A DNA stretch of 64,000 bases from NCBI RefSeq assembly GCF_002943565.1, contig NZ_PJCH01000016.1:62001-126000 (forward strand), in the 5' to 3' direction. The first letter of the stretch is position 1. Each line of letters opens with the position of its first letter. The position numbers and the translations under genes are program-made. Shown here piece after piece: positions 17,135 through 26,038 of the stretch. The notes under the pieces are model-generated. The model saw only the letters and a program-made list of their open reading frames with translations. It did no database searches and was not told the origin of the DNA. The stretch comes from Hyphococcus luteus (GTDB lineage: Bacteria; Pseudomonadota; Alphaproteobacteria; Caulobacterales; Parvularculaceae).

Positions 17135-17880
17135 CGGCGCGTCTTTTATGCATCGCCGCGTTCATCGCCGTCCTGCTGGCGCCCAAAGAGGCCGACGCCT
17201 ACCGGCCCTTCGAGTCGACCGACGCCGACGTCGTCAAGCGAGGCGAGCTTGAAATCGAGCTTGGTCCGCTGACGGTCGAGCGCGACGACGGGAGGACAGC
17301 CTATATCGCGCCCAGTCTCGTGGCGAACTATGGCCTGACGGACACGCTGGAACTCGTCGGCGAGTTCGAGCTGGAGCGGCCGCCGGACGAATCCTGGCGG
17401 GTCGCCGATCCCGGCGTCTTTCTAAAGGCGTTGCTCAAGGAGGGCGCGCTTCAGAACCGATCAGGCCTTTCCATCGCGGCGGAAGTCGGAGCGCTCTTGC
17501 CGGAGAGCGGCGCCTCCGATCCCCCCGACCAGATCGGGGGCGGGGGGAACGATCTCGGCGGCGAAGCCGTTCTCATCGCGAGCGGCGCGCTTGCATCATT
17601 CACCTATCACATCAATGTCGGCGGCGGCGTCGATCGCGCCGGAAATGCTTTCTGGACATGGGGCGTCATCGGGGAGCTTTCCGTCTCCGATAAGCTGACA
17701 TTGGCGGGCGAGGTCGCGGCAGAAGACGCGGCCGGCGCGGCGCCCGATCGATCTGTCCTTTTCGGCGCGCGCTTTCAGCCCAAGCAATCGTCGATCGTCT
17801 TCGATCTGGGCGTTCGTCGCGGTCTCTCAAGCGCTTCACCCGAGTGGGCGGCGACGGCCGGCCTCACCTTCGGATTCTGA
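17131..17880 (+). CDS. Predicted outer-membrane beta-barrel protein
   Basis: A 249-residue protein with a signal peptide (cleavage near EADAYR) and repeated amphipathic beta strands such as TLELVGEFELERP, FTYHINVGGGVDRAG, KLTLAGEVAAED and the C-terminal aromatic strand ending GLTFGF. A terminal phenylalanine is typical of proteins inserted by the BAM machinery. It overlaps the ATPase gene, so it probably supplies the outer-membrane step or a sensor for the same transported compound. I recognise no specific family beyond a MetA/transporter-like barrel. Confidence 0.7.
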   Translation: MTARLLCIAAFIAVLLAPKEADAYRPFESTDADVVKRGELEIELGPLTVERDDGRTAYIAPSLVANYGLTDTLELVGEFELERPPDESWRVADPGVFLKALLKEGALQNRSGLSIAAEVGALLPESGASDPPDQIGGGGNDLGGEAVLIASGALASFTYHINVGGGVDRAGNAFWTWGVIGELSVSDKLTLAGEVAAEDAAGAAPDRSVLFGARFQPKQSSIVFDLGVRRGLSSASPEWAATAGLTFGF

Positions 17881-18412
17881 TGCCATCATGTTTTTCCCTT
17901 GCGCGGAAGCCTAACATTATGACTTGGCCGCTTCACCTCGCGCCGAAAACGTCTCTTCAAGCATGGAAAGCCGACGATAAATTGAGCTTCGGCGATCGAC
18001 CGTTCCTGCCCCAAGGCGGAACAAGGCCCCATCTCACCTTTTCGCTACCCCGTCGTATTCGCTACCAATCAGTACATTATGCGTAGCGACCCCGTTGCCG
18101 TTGGCCAAAAATTCGTCTCCGGCAGCTCGCCCGTGAGGTCGAGCAGCTCGCGATATTCCTCCCAGGTGAGTGACGCCCAAAATCGTCCGCACATTGGGCG
18201 ACAATAGAGCGGCGTCCGCCAAATCGCCAGGTCGCATGGAAACACTGGAATTCGGGTCCTCTCGCCCAATCTCGATCTGAACACGTCCGACTTAAACAAG
18301 CGGACTCAATCGTTTCTCGACAAGCGGCGTCTGACATTTCGATTCCCAAATCTCCCCGCCCGCCGCAGCCTTCGCGCGTAACCGAACGAAAGTCCTTGCG
18401 AAGGAGAACGGC
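17881..18412. other. Right junction of the cargo block, no intact gene
   Basis: About 530 bases between the outer-membrane protein and the resumption of the transfer operon. The only recognisable content is a truncated SRAP gene (18069-18194, minus strand). The last 30 bases hold the ribosome-binding site of the RAQPRD gene. No terminal repeats of a transposon are visible. Confidence 0.6.
18069..18194 (-). pseudogene. N-terminal remnant of an SRAP/YedK (HMCES-like) protein
   Basis: On the minus strand, ATG 18194 begins MCGRFWASLTWEEYRELL, then LTGELPETNFWPT, and ends at a stop 41 codons in. Cys2 after the initiator methionine is the catalytic residue of SRAP proteins, which crosslink to abasic sites in single-stranded DNA; the full protein has about 220 residues and continues with a YNVAPTQ block. 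Only the N-terminus is left here, so it is a decayed fragment. There is no good ribosome-binding site. It probably marks a past deletion or insertion at the cargo edge. Confidence 0.6.
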
Positions 18413-18766
18413 ATGATGAGAGGCATAAGAGCTGTCATAGCATCGGGGCTCGTCCTGGCCGCCGCGCCTTTGCGGGCGGAAGAGATGCCCACGCCTGACA
18501 GCGCCGCCGCCCAACGCTCCGCGGAAGCCGAACGCGAAGCGCTCGCGCGCGCTCTCCAGGAATTCCAGGCGATCGAGCGCTTGATCGCCGACGCCGAAGC
18601 ACGCCGCCTCTCAGGCGCCCGCATCTACTTTGATTACGACGCGCTTCGCGCGGAGCTGACGCAAGTCAAACTCGGCATTCGTCAATATCTCGACGAACGC
18701 CGCCCGCAACCGCGAACCTTCGAACCGCTGGAGGCTTCCTATGTGGTCGTCGATCCGGCGCAATAG
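18413..18766 (+). CDS. RAQPRD-family ICE protein (TIGR01690)
   Basis: A 117-residue exported protein: signal peptide to about residue 22, then a mostly helical mature part rich in Glu and Arg. The family motif appears in variant form as RRPQPRTFEPL near residues 95-105. Members occur at this position in PFGI-1-class transfer operons; the function is not known. GAAGGAG is upstream; ATG 18413 and the following ATG 18416 are both possible starts. This gene restarts the transfer operon after the cargo block. Confidence 0.85.
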   Translation: MMRGIRAVIASGLVLAAAPLRAEEMPTPDSAAAQRSAEAEREALARALQEFQAIERLIADAEARRLSGARIYFDYDALRAELTQVKLGIRQYLDERRPQPRTFEPLEASYVVVDPAQ

Positions 18767-19064
18767 CATAGCCGCGGGTCTAGTCTTCGGACTCGTCGCG
18801 CTCGCGATCGCCGAGCCGGCAATCGCGCAGATGTCGGCGGCGTCTGAAGCCGAGTTCCAGACAGGCTCGGGTCAGGCGGCGGGGACGATGAAAACCGTCA
18901 TCGCGCAGTTTGTCGGCGTCATGACGGCGTTCGTCATCGTCTGGATCTTGTTTGGCGCATTCCAGGGATGGGCGAAAGCGCGCCTTGAGTCCCGCGAACT
19001 CTTATGGGTCGGGCTCCGGATTTCCCTGGTGGCGCTGTTTGTGGGGTTTTTCATTCGGCCGTGA
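18741..19064 (+). CDS. Small ICE membrane protein, PFL_4701 family (TIGR03758)
   Basis: A 107-residue protein with an N-terminal signal, a short polar stretch (MSAASEAEFQTGSGQAAG) and two transmembrane helices, the second ending in SLVALFVGFFIRP. Size, topology and position between RAQPRD and PFL_4702 genes match the family. It probably contributes to the inner-membrane base of the mating apparatus or to the pilus; no direct function is known. It overlaps the RAQPRD gene by 26 bases. Confidence 0.85.
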   Translation: MWSSIRRNSIAAGLVFGLVALAIAEPAIAQMSAASEAEFQTGSGQAAGTMKTVIAQFVGVMTAFVIVWILFGAFQGWAKARLESRELLWVGLRISLVALFVGFFIRP

Positions 19065-19101
19065 ACGGCGGCCCGCATCTTTAAAAGGAGAGAAGGAAGC
19101 C

Positions 19102-19479
19102 ATGTCGAAATTGATAAAACGCAGCGCTCAAATCCTTGAACGCGCCGTCCTGGCGGCCGGAATCGCCGCGACGATCATCATCGCCCCGGCGGCGGCGCAA
19201 TTGCCGGCCCCGCCGACGCCGTCCGACGGCGCCGCCGACGGCAATATTCTGCAGCTGACCAACAACTCGGCGAAAGATCTCACGGACGTCGCCGCCGTCG
19301 TCTTCCTGACGCTGATTTCGTTCGGCTTTATCGCCGCCGTCGTCATGAAGTTCATTCAATGGCGTCAGAACCGCGCCGAACTCGGCGAAGTCGCCATGGT
19401 CGGCGGCGTCGGCGCCATCGTCGTCGGCATAGCCGCCGTCATCCTCAACAACGCCACCGGCTACATCACCGCCCTCTAA
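19102..19479 (+). CDS. ICE protein PFL_4702 family (TIGR03745), pilin-like
   Basis: A 125-residue protein with a long signal peptide ending PAAAQ, a polar segment (NILQLTNNSAKDLTDVA) and two hydrophobic helices separated by the basic loop KFIQWRQNRAELGE. Small size, cleavable signal and two helices resemble VirB2/TraA conjugative pilins, making it the best pilin candidate in this operon (inference). AAAAGGAGAGAAGGA directly precedes ATG 19102, a strong initiation site consistent with high expression. Confidence 0.85.
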   Translation: MSKLIKRSAQILERAVLAAGIAATIIIAPAAAQLPAPPTPSDGAADGNILQLTNNSAKDLTDVAAVVFLTLISFGFIAAVVMKFIQWRQNRAELGEVAMVGGVGAIVVGIAAVILNNATGYITAL

Positions 19480-19511
19480 GACGAAGCAACAAAGGTTTGA
19501 GTTCGCCCGTC

Positions 19512-19877
19512 ATGTCTTCCCCCCGAGACGATCTGGACCATGTCCTCGCGATCCGCGTAAACGATCCGCCCACCGTTTTTCGCGGATGCACGGCGGGCGA
19601 ACTCATCTTCATCGCCGTCCTCTCCCTCGCCATGCTCCTGCCGCTTTGCACATTTGTCGCGTCATTTGTCGGCGGCTGGATGCTGGGTCTCGGCGCCGCC
19701 TTTCTCCTGATGCTGGGGTCGGTCTTTGTCTCAGCCACCATCCTCCAGCGGATCAAGCGCAACCGTCCGCCCGGCTACTATCAACAATTGATCCCTATCG
19801 CCTTGCACCGGCGCGGGATTGTCAAATCCCGCTTCCGGCTGCCGAAGGGCAAGCTCGCACTGGGGCGAACAAGATGA
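19512..19877 (+). CDS. Conjugative transfer protein TIGR03750 family (TraL-like)
   Basis: A 121-residue membrane protein. The N-terminus RDDLDHVLAIRVNDPPTVFRG is the family signature, followed by two helices (VLSLAMLLPLCTFVASFVGG and the next segment) and a basic C-terminus KRNRPPGYYQQ typical of TraL-like proteins of F-type systems. It probably sits in the inner membrane and anchors the outer ring of the secretion channel. ATG 19512 is preferred because longer in-frame starts lie inside the upstream gene. It overlaps the next gene by ATGA. Confidence 0.85.
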   Translation: MSSPRDDLDHVLAIRVNDPPTVFRGCTAGELIFIAVLSLAMLLPLCTFVASFVGGWMLGLGAAFLLMLGSVFVSATILQRIKRNRPPGYYQQLIPIALHRRGIVKSRFRLPKGKLALGRTR

Positions 19878-20551
19878 CCCGGAAACGCTTCACCGACGCC
19901 GTCGCTTCGAAAGACTCCCACATCCTCACCTTGCGAATCGCCTTGAGCGGTTGCGTCGCCCTCATGTTTCTACTGTGGATGGGCTGGCGGTCGGCGCCCA
20001 GGCAGTTGACGGTTCACATCCCGCCGGACATGCGCCAGACCTCGGTTCAGAACGCCGGCGCCGTACCGACCGCCAATGTCTACACATTCGCGTCTTACAT
20101 TTTTCAGCAGCTGCAATACTGGCGGGAAGACGGCGATAGCGACTATCCGAAAAACATCTATCGGCTTCAGGCCTTCCTGACGCCCGACTATCAAGCCTAT
20201 CTGACGGCGGATTTCGATCGCCGGCACGGCAAGGGCGAAACCCGCGGCCGCAGGCGCTCGATCGCCGAGCTGCCCGGCGCGAGTTTCACGCCGGACCGCG
20301 TCCATGTCGAAAGCGACGGGTCCTGGATCGTCTGGTTCGATTCCGAAATCCGCGAATACGCCGAAGGCATGCATGTGAAGACGGCCTATGTGCGCTGGCC
20401 GCTGCGCATCGTTCGCTATGACGTCAATCGCGAGCTCAATCCCTGGGGCCTCGCTCTTGACGGTTATCCGGAAGGGTATTTCCCGGAAAAGCTCGATCTC
20501 ACACTCGCTGAAACGGCGTCGCAGAGCGCATCGAACGGAGGCGGTCAATGA
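19874..20551 (+). CDS. ICE transfer protein PFL_4703 family (TIGR03746), TraE/VirB8-like
   Basis: A 225-residue bitopic protein: a short cytoplasmic N-terminus, one transmembrane helix (about residues 22-40) and a periplasmic domain. Family features include TVHIPPDMRQT, NVYTFASYIFQQLQYW and the LNPWGLALDGYPEGYF block. In F-type and SXT-like systems this position is taken by TraE-like assembly factors of the channel. The start overlaps the upstream stop (ATGA) and the end overlaps the next gene. Confidence 0.87.
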   Translation: MTRKRFTDAVASKDSHILTLRIALSGCVALMFLLWMGWRSAPRQLTVHIPPDMRQTSVQNAGAVPTANVYTFASYIFQQLQYWREDGDSDYPKNIYRLQAFLTPDYQAYLTADFDRRHGKGETRGRRRSIAELPGASFTPDRVHVESDGSWIVWFDSEIREYAEGMHVKTAYVRWPLRIVRYDVNRELNPWGLALDGYPEGYFPEKLDLTLAETASQSASNGGGQ

Positions 20552-21366
20552 TCCGTATGGCGCTACTGGCGGCTCTCGCGGCGGCCGCGCTCATCGCTTG
20601 CGTTTTTCCGGCCTCGGCTGAGGCTCCGGCTGGCGCGGAGACGATCGCGTGGGACAAGACGCCCATCACGCTCTCTCTGCCGGTCGGGAAAGAGCGCATG
20701 ATCAGCTTTCCCGGCGCCGTGCAGCCCGGCCTTCCGCGCAAGCTCGCCAGCACGTTGCGGGTCCAGACCGTCGCCGACACGCTTTATATCACGGCGGCCG
20801 AAGGGTTTGAGACGACGCGCATGCCGGTGCGCGAAATCGGAACGGGACGCATCTATCTCCTGGATCTCAAAGGCGAGACGTCCGCCCCGACGACGCCTGT
20901 GCGAATCGCCGTCGCCGGCGAAGCGGCGCCGGGGACGACTGTCACGCTCCGGACGACGGCGCCCGCGAGCACCGGGCCGGCGCCGGATTACGGTTTGATG
21001 CCCCTCACCCGCTTCGCGGCACAGCAGGTCTACGCGCCTGAGCGATTGATCGCGCCGCTCGCGGGCGTGACGCGCACGCCGGTGACGCGAACCGTCGCGC
21101 CGCAGATATTCGAGGGGGCGTATGTCGAGGTGACGCCGCTTGCGTCCTGGCGCGCCCGGAACGGCCTTTATGTAACGGCGCTCAAACTCAAGAACCGCTT
21201 GAACGAGCGCTTTGACGTCGATCCGAGGCGGCTGAGGGGCGAGTGGCTGGCGACGACGCTGCATCATCGCACGCTCGGACCCCGCGGCGCCGATAGCGAC
21301 ACCACGACCGCGTATGTGGTTTCCGAAGAGCGGTTCGAGGAGGCCGCCGCACCATGGCTCGACTGA
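20548..21366 (+). CDS. ICE transfer protein PFL_4704 family (TIGR03749), TraK-like
   Basis: A 272-residue exported protein with a signal peptide ending ASAEA. The beta-rich mature part (for example ITLSLPVGKERMISFPGAV and DTLYITAAEGFETTRM) resembles TraK/VirB9-type secretins of the outer-membrane core complex. A conserved C-terminal block reads YVTALKLKNRLNERFDVDPR. It is flanked by TraE-like and TraB-like genes in the canonical order, with overlaps on both sides. Confidence 0.87.
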   Translation: MIRMALLAALAAAALIACVFPASAEAPAGAETIAWDKTPITLSLPVGKERMISFPGAVQPGLPRKLASTLRVQTVADTLYITAAEGFETTRMPVREIGTGRIYLLDLKGETSAPTTPVRIAVAGEAAPGTTVTLRTTAPASTGPAPDYGLMPLTRFAAQQVYAPERLIAPLAGVTRTPVTRTVAPQIFEGAYVEVTPLASWRARNGLYVTALKLKNRLNERFDVDPRRLRGEWLATTLHHRTLGPRGADSDTTTAYVVSEERFEEAAAPWLD

Positions 21367-22787
21367 GCGCCAACAAGATCGTTCCGGTCCTCGGCGTCGG
21401 AGCCGTGCTGTTCCTCGGATTTATCGGCATTCGCATGTCCGGTCCTGAAAAGCCGGCGGTCGTCAAATCGGGCGAGATGCTGACGGAGGTCCCGGCCCCG
21501 TCTGCGTCGCCCGACGGCGACACGCCCGCCGACACGATCCGTACGCTGAAGGCGCAGGTCGAAAAGACCAACAATAAATACAAGTCCGTCGAGGCCGATC
21601 TCGACGACATGCGCGCCGAGAACGAGATGCTGAAACGGAAAGCCCGCGAAATCCGGACCGATCTCGCCGCGGAGTTCGACCGCAAGCTCGCCGAACAAAA
21701 GACCGCCGCCGCGCGCGACGGCGCCGCCGATATGAGCCGTTTGCAGGCTCATGTGATGCGCCTTGAAAGCCTCATCGAAGGCATGAAGACCACCATTCCG
21801 ATCGGCGGCTCGGAAGGGAACGATGCGACAATGGCGGACGCGCGCGGCCTGCCGGCCGGTTTCGGCCTCGACGGCGTCACGGGCGGCGACTATCTATGGC
21901 TCGACCCGATGGACGCGCGAAAAGGCGACGACGGCGGCCTTCTGCCCGCGAGCTTCGACAAAATCGCCAGGACGACGGCCCCGGGCAACGCCTCGCCCGA
22001 TGCGCCGCTTCCGGCCGAGCCGTATTTCACGATCAACAATCTGGCGACGCTGGCCGGAAGCACGGCGTTCACGGCGATTATCGGCCGGGTGCCGATCGAC
22101 GGACAGATCAGCGATCCCGTGCCCTTCCGCGTCCTCGTCGGCAAGGAAAATCTCTCGGCCAGCGGGTTGCATGTTCCATCGGAAATCATCGCCATGGTGT
22201 TCGAAGGCGACGCGGTCGGCGACTGGACCCTCGGTTGCGCCACGGGCCGCCTCCATACGGCGACCTTCATCTTTGAGGACGGCACGATCCGCACCGTCTC
22301 GACCCGGACGAATGCGGGCGGCGTCGGCTTCGGCGATAAGCCCGGCGGCGCAAGCAGCCGGTCCGGGGAGCGTCTCGGCTATATCGCCGACCGCTACGGC
22401 GTCCCGTGCATTTCCGGCAAGCGCGTCTCCAACGCCCGCAGTTATCTCGCCGGTCAAATCGCGCTGTCGGCGGCGGGCGCGGCGGCCGACGCCGCGGCGG
22501 CGGCGGAAACGTCGCAAATCATCGGCGCGGGAACAGGCACAGTCGTCGACATTATCGACGGCGATGTCGGCCGCTATGTCGCCGGGCGCTCCATCGCCGG
22601 CGGCTTTTCCGCGGCAGAAGATTACCTCGCGCAACGGCTCAACGACTCGTTCGATGTCGTTTTCATCGAGCCGGGCCGGGAAGTGGCGATCCTGATCGAG
22701 AAGGAAATCGCCATCGATTACGACCCCAATGGAAGGAAGCTCGATTATGCCCAAGCCCAGAACGGCGCGGCGCGCCGCCTTGATTAG
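21354..22787 (+). CDS. ICE transfer protein PFL_4705 family (TIGR03752), TraB/VirB10-like
   Basis: A 477-residue envelope-spanning protein: N-terminal transmembrane helix (about residues 8-25), a proline-containing linker, a coiled coil (about 60-140) and a C-terminal TraB/VirB10-like beta domain. The family shows FTAIIGRVPIDGQI, CATGRLHTATFIFEDGT and a final IEPGREVAILIEKEIAIDYD. VirB10-like proteins bridge inner and outer membranes and respond to ATPase activity. It overlaps the TraK-like gene and the lipoprotein gene starts inside its end. Confidence 0.9.
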   Translation: MARLSANKIVPVLGVGAVLFLGFIGIRMSGPEKPAVVKSGEMLTEVPAPSASPDGDTPADTIRTLKAQVEKTNNKYKSVEADLDDMRAENEMLKRKAREIRTDLAAEFDRKLAEQKTAAARDGAADMSRLQAHVMRLESLIEGMKTTIPIGGSEGNDATMADARGLPAGFGLDGVTGGDYLWLDPMDARKGDDGGLLPASFDKIARTTAPGNASPDAPLPAEPYFTINNLATLAGSTAFTAIIGRVPIDGQISDPVPFRVLVGKENLSASGLHVPSEIIAMVFEGDAVGDWTLGCATGRLHTATFIFEDGTIRTVSTRTNAGGVGFGDKPGGASSRSGERLGYIADRYGVPCISGKRVSNARSYLAGQIALSAAGAAADAAAAAETSQIIGAGTGTVVDIIDGDVGRYVAGRSIAGGFSAAEDYLAQRLNDSFDVVFIEPGREVAILIEKEIAIDYDPNGRKLDYAQAQNGAARRLD

Positions 22788-23274
22788 CGCCGCTGCGCTT
22801 CTTGCCGGCTGCGCGACCAATAAGGACAAGGTTTTCGACACCGCGAACGCGCCCTCCATGGTGGAGATCTATGAAAACCATCTGGCGCGCGCCGGCAGGC
22901 CTTACTCGACATCGACGAAAGATGCGGACCGCCGGGATGTCAAACCCGGTCACATGACGACAATCGAAACAGCCGCGCGCAACTCCCATGATTATGACCG
23001 CCTCGTCGCCTGGTCCCGGACGCAAGCGTCGGAGACGCTCAATCTCTTTCCGACGCTCCCCAATCCCATTCTTGTGATGTATGTCCATCCGCACCTCGCC
23101 GGCGAGGAAGGCCTGCCTGTCCCCGGCTACGCGACGGCGTTCACGCTTTATGAAAAGACACATTTCGCCTTGCCGGGCGAGACGCGTTTTGTCGAACCTG
23201 CGCCTGCGGCCACGCCGAGCCTCGCGCCAGGCGACGATCGGCTGATCAACGCCGAATTCGCGCCGGGAGAGTGA
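22747..23274 (+). CDS. Conjugative transfer lipoprotein (TIGR03751)
   Basis: A 175-residue lipoprotein: basic N-terminus, hydrophobic core and the lipobox LLAGC, giving an acylated Cys near residue 21. The mature part includes the family block APSMVEIYENHLARAG and a YVHPHLAGEEGLPVPGYATA segment. It probably corresponds to the TraV/VirB7 role of anchoring the core complex in the outer membrane (inference). ATG 22747 follows GGAAGGA, so it is preferred over the in-frame start 18 bases upstream; it overlaps the TraB-like gene by 41 bases. Confidence 0.88.
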   Translation: MPKPRTARRAALISAAALLAGCATNKDKVFDTANAPSMVEIYENHLARAGRPYSTSTKDADRRDVKPGHMTTIETAARNSHDYDRLVAWSRTQASETLNLFPTLPNPILVMYVHPHLAGEEGLPVPGYATAFTLYEKTHFALPGETRFVEPAPAATPSLAPGDDRLINAEFAPGE

Positions 23275-23278
23275 GACG

Positions 23279-26038
23279 ATGGCGGCGCGAACGGAACGCT
23301 GGGGCGCCAGCCTCTTCCTTGATTTCTTAAAGCCTGGAACCTCGTCCGGCGCCGGCGCGGCGAAAGAGCGCTGGCGATCACCTCCACGGCCCGAGCCCCA
23401 GGATAATTTCACTGACGAATTGCCCTGGCGGGAATATTGTCCTGAGACGGAGAGTTTTCTGCTCGAAGACGGAAGGTCCGTCGGCGCGATCTGGGAAGTG
23501 GAGCCGATCAGCACCGAAGGCCGCTCGGACGCTTCCAAAGCGGAACTCTGCAACGATCTTGCCGGCATTGTTGCGGATACGATTCCCGAAATCGACCCCA
23601 TGCCCTGGGTGATGCAGATCTATGTGTCGGACGAACCCGACCTTGCCTTTATGGCCGAGCGCTTCAGGTCTTATCAGAACGGCGCCGCCGGAGGGTCCGC
23701 CTATTCCCGACATTACGCCGAGCGCATGGCGGCGCATCTTAAAAATGTCTCGCGCGAGGGCGGGTATTTCGAAGACAAGGAAGTGACCGACGCGCCCTGG
23801 CGCGGAAAACAGCGGCGCGTCAGACTCGTTCTCTATCGTCGGCTCGGCCGCCAGCAGCCGATCGGCGGTCTGACGCCCGATGAAGAACTCGCCGAGACCG
23901 CCGCGAGCCTCGAACAGGCGTTCAAGACGGCGGGCGTTTCCTGGCGCCGCTATGGCGGCGCCGATTTCTACGCGTGGATGGTGAAATGGTTCAATCCGAA
24001 GCCTGCGCTGACGGGCGGCGATGCGGCCGCGCTTCTTGCGCTCGCGCCCTATCCCGGCGACGACGATCTCCCTTACGGCCGCGACTTCGCCGACATGCTG
24101 CTCTTCGCAGAGCCCGTCGCCGATGGGAAGCACGGCGTTCTTTATTTCGATGGCGCGCCCACATCCATCGTAACCACCCTGGGATTTAAGAAGGCGCCGA
24201 AACCCGGTCATTTCACCTGCGAGCAGAAGAAGAACAATCGCGCCTTCGCCTTGTTCGACAAGCTTCCCGAGAGAACGATCCTCGTTATGACCATCATTTT
24301 CCAGCCTCGCGACGCGACGGAAAACCATATCGCCGATGTCGAAGACAACGCCCTCGGCGGCGAAATGGGCGTGGGTCTCGTCAAGGAAGAAGCCCAGCTC
24401 GTCAAACTGAAAATGGCGAAAGGCGACGATCTCTACCCGCTTGAAATCGCCGCCTATATTCGCGGGAACGATCTCGCGGGGCTTCGACGGGCGCAGCGGG
24501 AAGTTTCATCGCTCTTTCACCAGACGGGCCTCCACGCGATCGACAATCGCCACGAGCTCCTCTTGCTCGACCGCTGGTTCGACAATTTGCCCATGGCCTA
24601 TCGGGCCGATCGCCTGAAGTCCCACCGGCGCAGCCGCCTTCATTACGCCTCCCACATCGCGCGCATGCTGCCCCTATTCGGCCGCTCGCGCGGAACCGGC
24701 AATCCGGGGCTCCTCTTCTTCAACCGCGGCGGCGAGCCGCTGACCATCGACCCATTGCAGAAATCCGACCGCGCAAAGAACGCGCATCTCCTCCTGCTCG
24801 GCCCCACGGGCGCCGGCAAGTCCGCGACGCTCGTCGCGATGCTGATGTCGATCGTTGCGGCCCACAAGCCGCGGCTCTTCATCATCGAGCGGGGACGGAG
24901 CTTCAATCTCCTCGGCGATTATTTCGCGCGGGAAGGATTGTCCGTGAATGCCCTCGATCTTCGCCCCGGCTGCAACGTCTCCCTGCCGCCTTTTGCCGAC
25001 ACCTGGCGGTTGCTCGACAAAAGGTACGAACGCGAATTCGTCGCACAGACGGAAGACTCGCTCGACGCCTCCGACAATGAAGACGAAGGCGAGGATCACC
25101 GCGACGTTCTCGGGGAACTCGAAATCATCGCCCGGCTGATGATCACCGGCGGGGAAGACAAGGAGGACGCCCGGATCACAAGGTCGGATCGGCTGGTCAT
25201 CCGCGAAGCGATCCTCAAGGCGGCGAAAACGGCCCGTGCGCGAGGGCGTGCGACCGTGCGCCCCGGCCATATCGTCGACGTGATGAACGAAATGGCGGCG
25301 GCGCCCGTCCACAGCGGCGGAAGGCGCGAGCGGATCAAGGAAATGGCCGACGCCATGGCGCTCTTCACCGACCCGCGCTCCATCGGCGGCGAGCTTTTCA
25401 ATCGCGGGGGCCAAGCCTTTCCGGAATGCGACGTCACCCTGGTCGATCTCGGCGCGCTCGCCAATGACGGGAACGAAGGCGAGCTCGCCGTCGCCTATAT
25501 TTCGCTCATCAATCGGATCTCCGCCCTCGTGGAGCGGGACGAATATGACGAACGGCCGACCATCGTCGTCACCGACGAAGGGCATATGATCACCACCAAT
25601 CCCTTGCTGGCGCGCTATGTGGTGAAGATCACCAAGATGTGGCGCAAGCTCGGCGCCTGGTTCTGGCTCGCGACGCAAAATCTCGCCGACTTTCCGGACG
25701 CGTCGGAAAAAATGCTCAACATGGCGGAGTTCTGGATCCTCCTGACCATGCCGAAAGACGAGATCGAGCAGGTCGCGCGCTTCAAAGACCTCGACGCGGA
25801 AACCAAGGCGCTGCTCTTGAGCGCCCGGAAAGAGGATCGAAAATACACCGAAGGCGTCATTCTGTCGGACCGGCTGCAAAGCCTTATCCGCATCGTGCCG
25901 CCGTCGATCGCGCTGGCGCTCGCGCAAACCGAAAAGCATGAAAAGGCGCGCCGCGCCCATTTGATGGAAGAGCACGGCCTCGCAACGGAGCTCGAAGCCG
26001 CCGAACGCATCGCAGCCGAGCTGGACGCCCAGCGATGA
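23279..26038 (+). CDS. Conjugative transfer ATPase, PFL_4706 family (TIGR03744), VirB4/TraC-like
   Basis: A 919-residue cytoplasmic ATPase that powers assembly of the secretion channel and pilus. The N-terminal half matches TraC-like proteins. The C-terminal half holds Walker A GPTGAGKS (residues 508-515), an acidic insertion around 600-620, a Walker B-like TIVVTDEGHMITTN, and the VirB4 motif GAWFWLATQNLADFPDA. Length fits the family. It starts four bases after the lipoprotein gene and overlaps the next gene by ATGA. Confidence 0.95.
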   Translation: MAARTERWGASLFLDFLKPGTSSGAGAAKERWRSPPRPEPQDNFTDELPWREYCPETESFLLEDGRSVGAIWEVEPISTEGRSDASKAELCNDLAGIVADTIPEIDPMPWVMQIYVSDEPDLAFMAERFRSYQNGAAGGSAYSRHYAERMAAHLKNVSREGGYFEDKEVTDAPWRGKQRRVRLVLYRRLGRQQPIGGLTPDEELAETAASLEQAFKTAGVSWRRYGGADFYAWMVKWFNPKPALTGGDAAALLALAPYPGDDDLPYGRDFADMLLFAEPVADGKHGVLYFDGAPTSIVTTLGFKKAPKPGHFTCEQKKNNRAFALFDKLPERTILVMTIIFQPRDATENHIADVEDNALGGEMGVGLVKEEAQLVKLKMAKGDDLYPLEIAAYIRGNDLAGLRRAQREVSSLFHQTGLHAIDNRHELLLLDRWFDNLPMAYRADRLKSHRRSRLHYASHIARMLPLFGRSRGTGNPGLLFFNRGGEPLTIDPLQKSDRAKNAHLLLLGPTGAGKSATLVAMLMSIVAAHKPRLFIIERGRSFNLLGDYFAREGLSVNALDLRPGCNVSLPPFADTWRLLDKRYEREFVAQTEDSLDASDNEDEGEDHRDVLGELEIIARLMITGGEDKEDARITRSDRLVIREAILKAAKTARARGRATVRPGHIVDVMNEMAAAPVHSGGRRERIKEMADAMALFTDPRSIGGELFNRGGQAFPECDVTLVDLGALANDGNEGELAVAYISLINRISALVERDEYDERPTIVVTDEGHMITTNPLLARYVVKITKMWRKLGAWFWLATQNLADFPDASEKMLNMAEFWILLTMPKDEIEQVARFKDLDAETKALLLSARKEDRKYTEGVILSDRLQSLIRIVPPSIALALAQTEKHEKARRAHLMEEHGLATELEAAERIAAELDAQR

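Noticed and set aside
17522-17550. G-rich run in the outer-membrane protein gene as a structural element
   Set aside because: It lies inside a good open frame (Gly-rich loop) and needs no other explanation.
7183-18412. Composite transposon carrying the chromate genes
   Set aside because: No transposase, insertion sequence or terminal repeats are visible at either edge.
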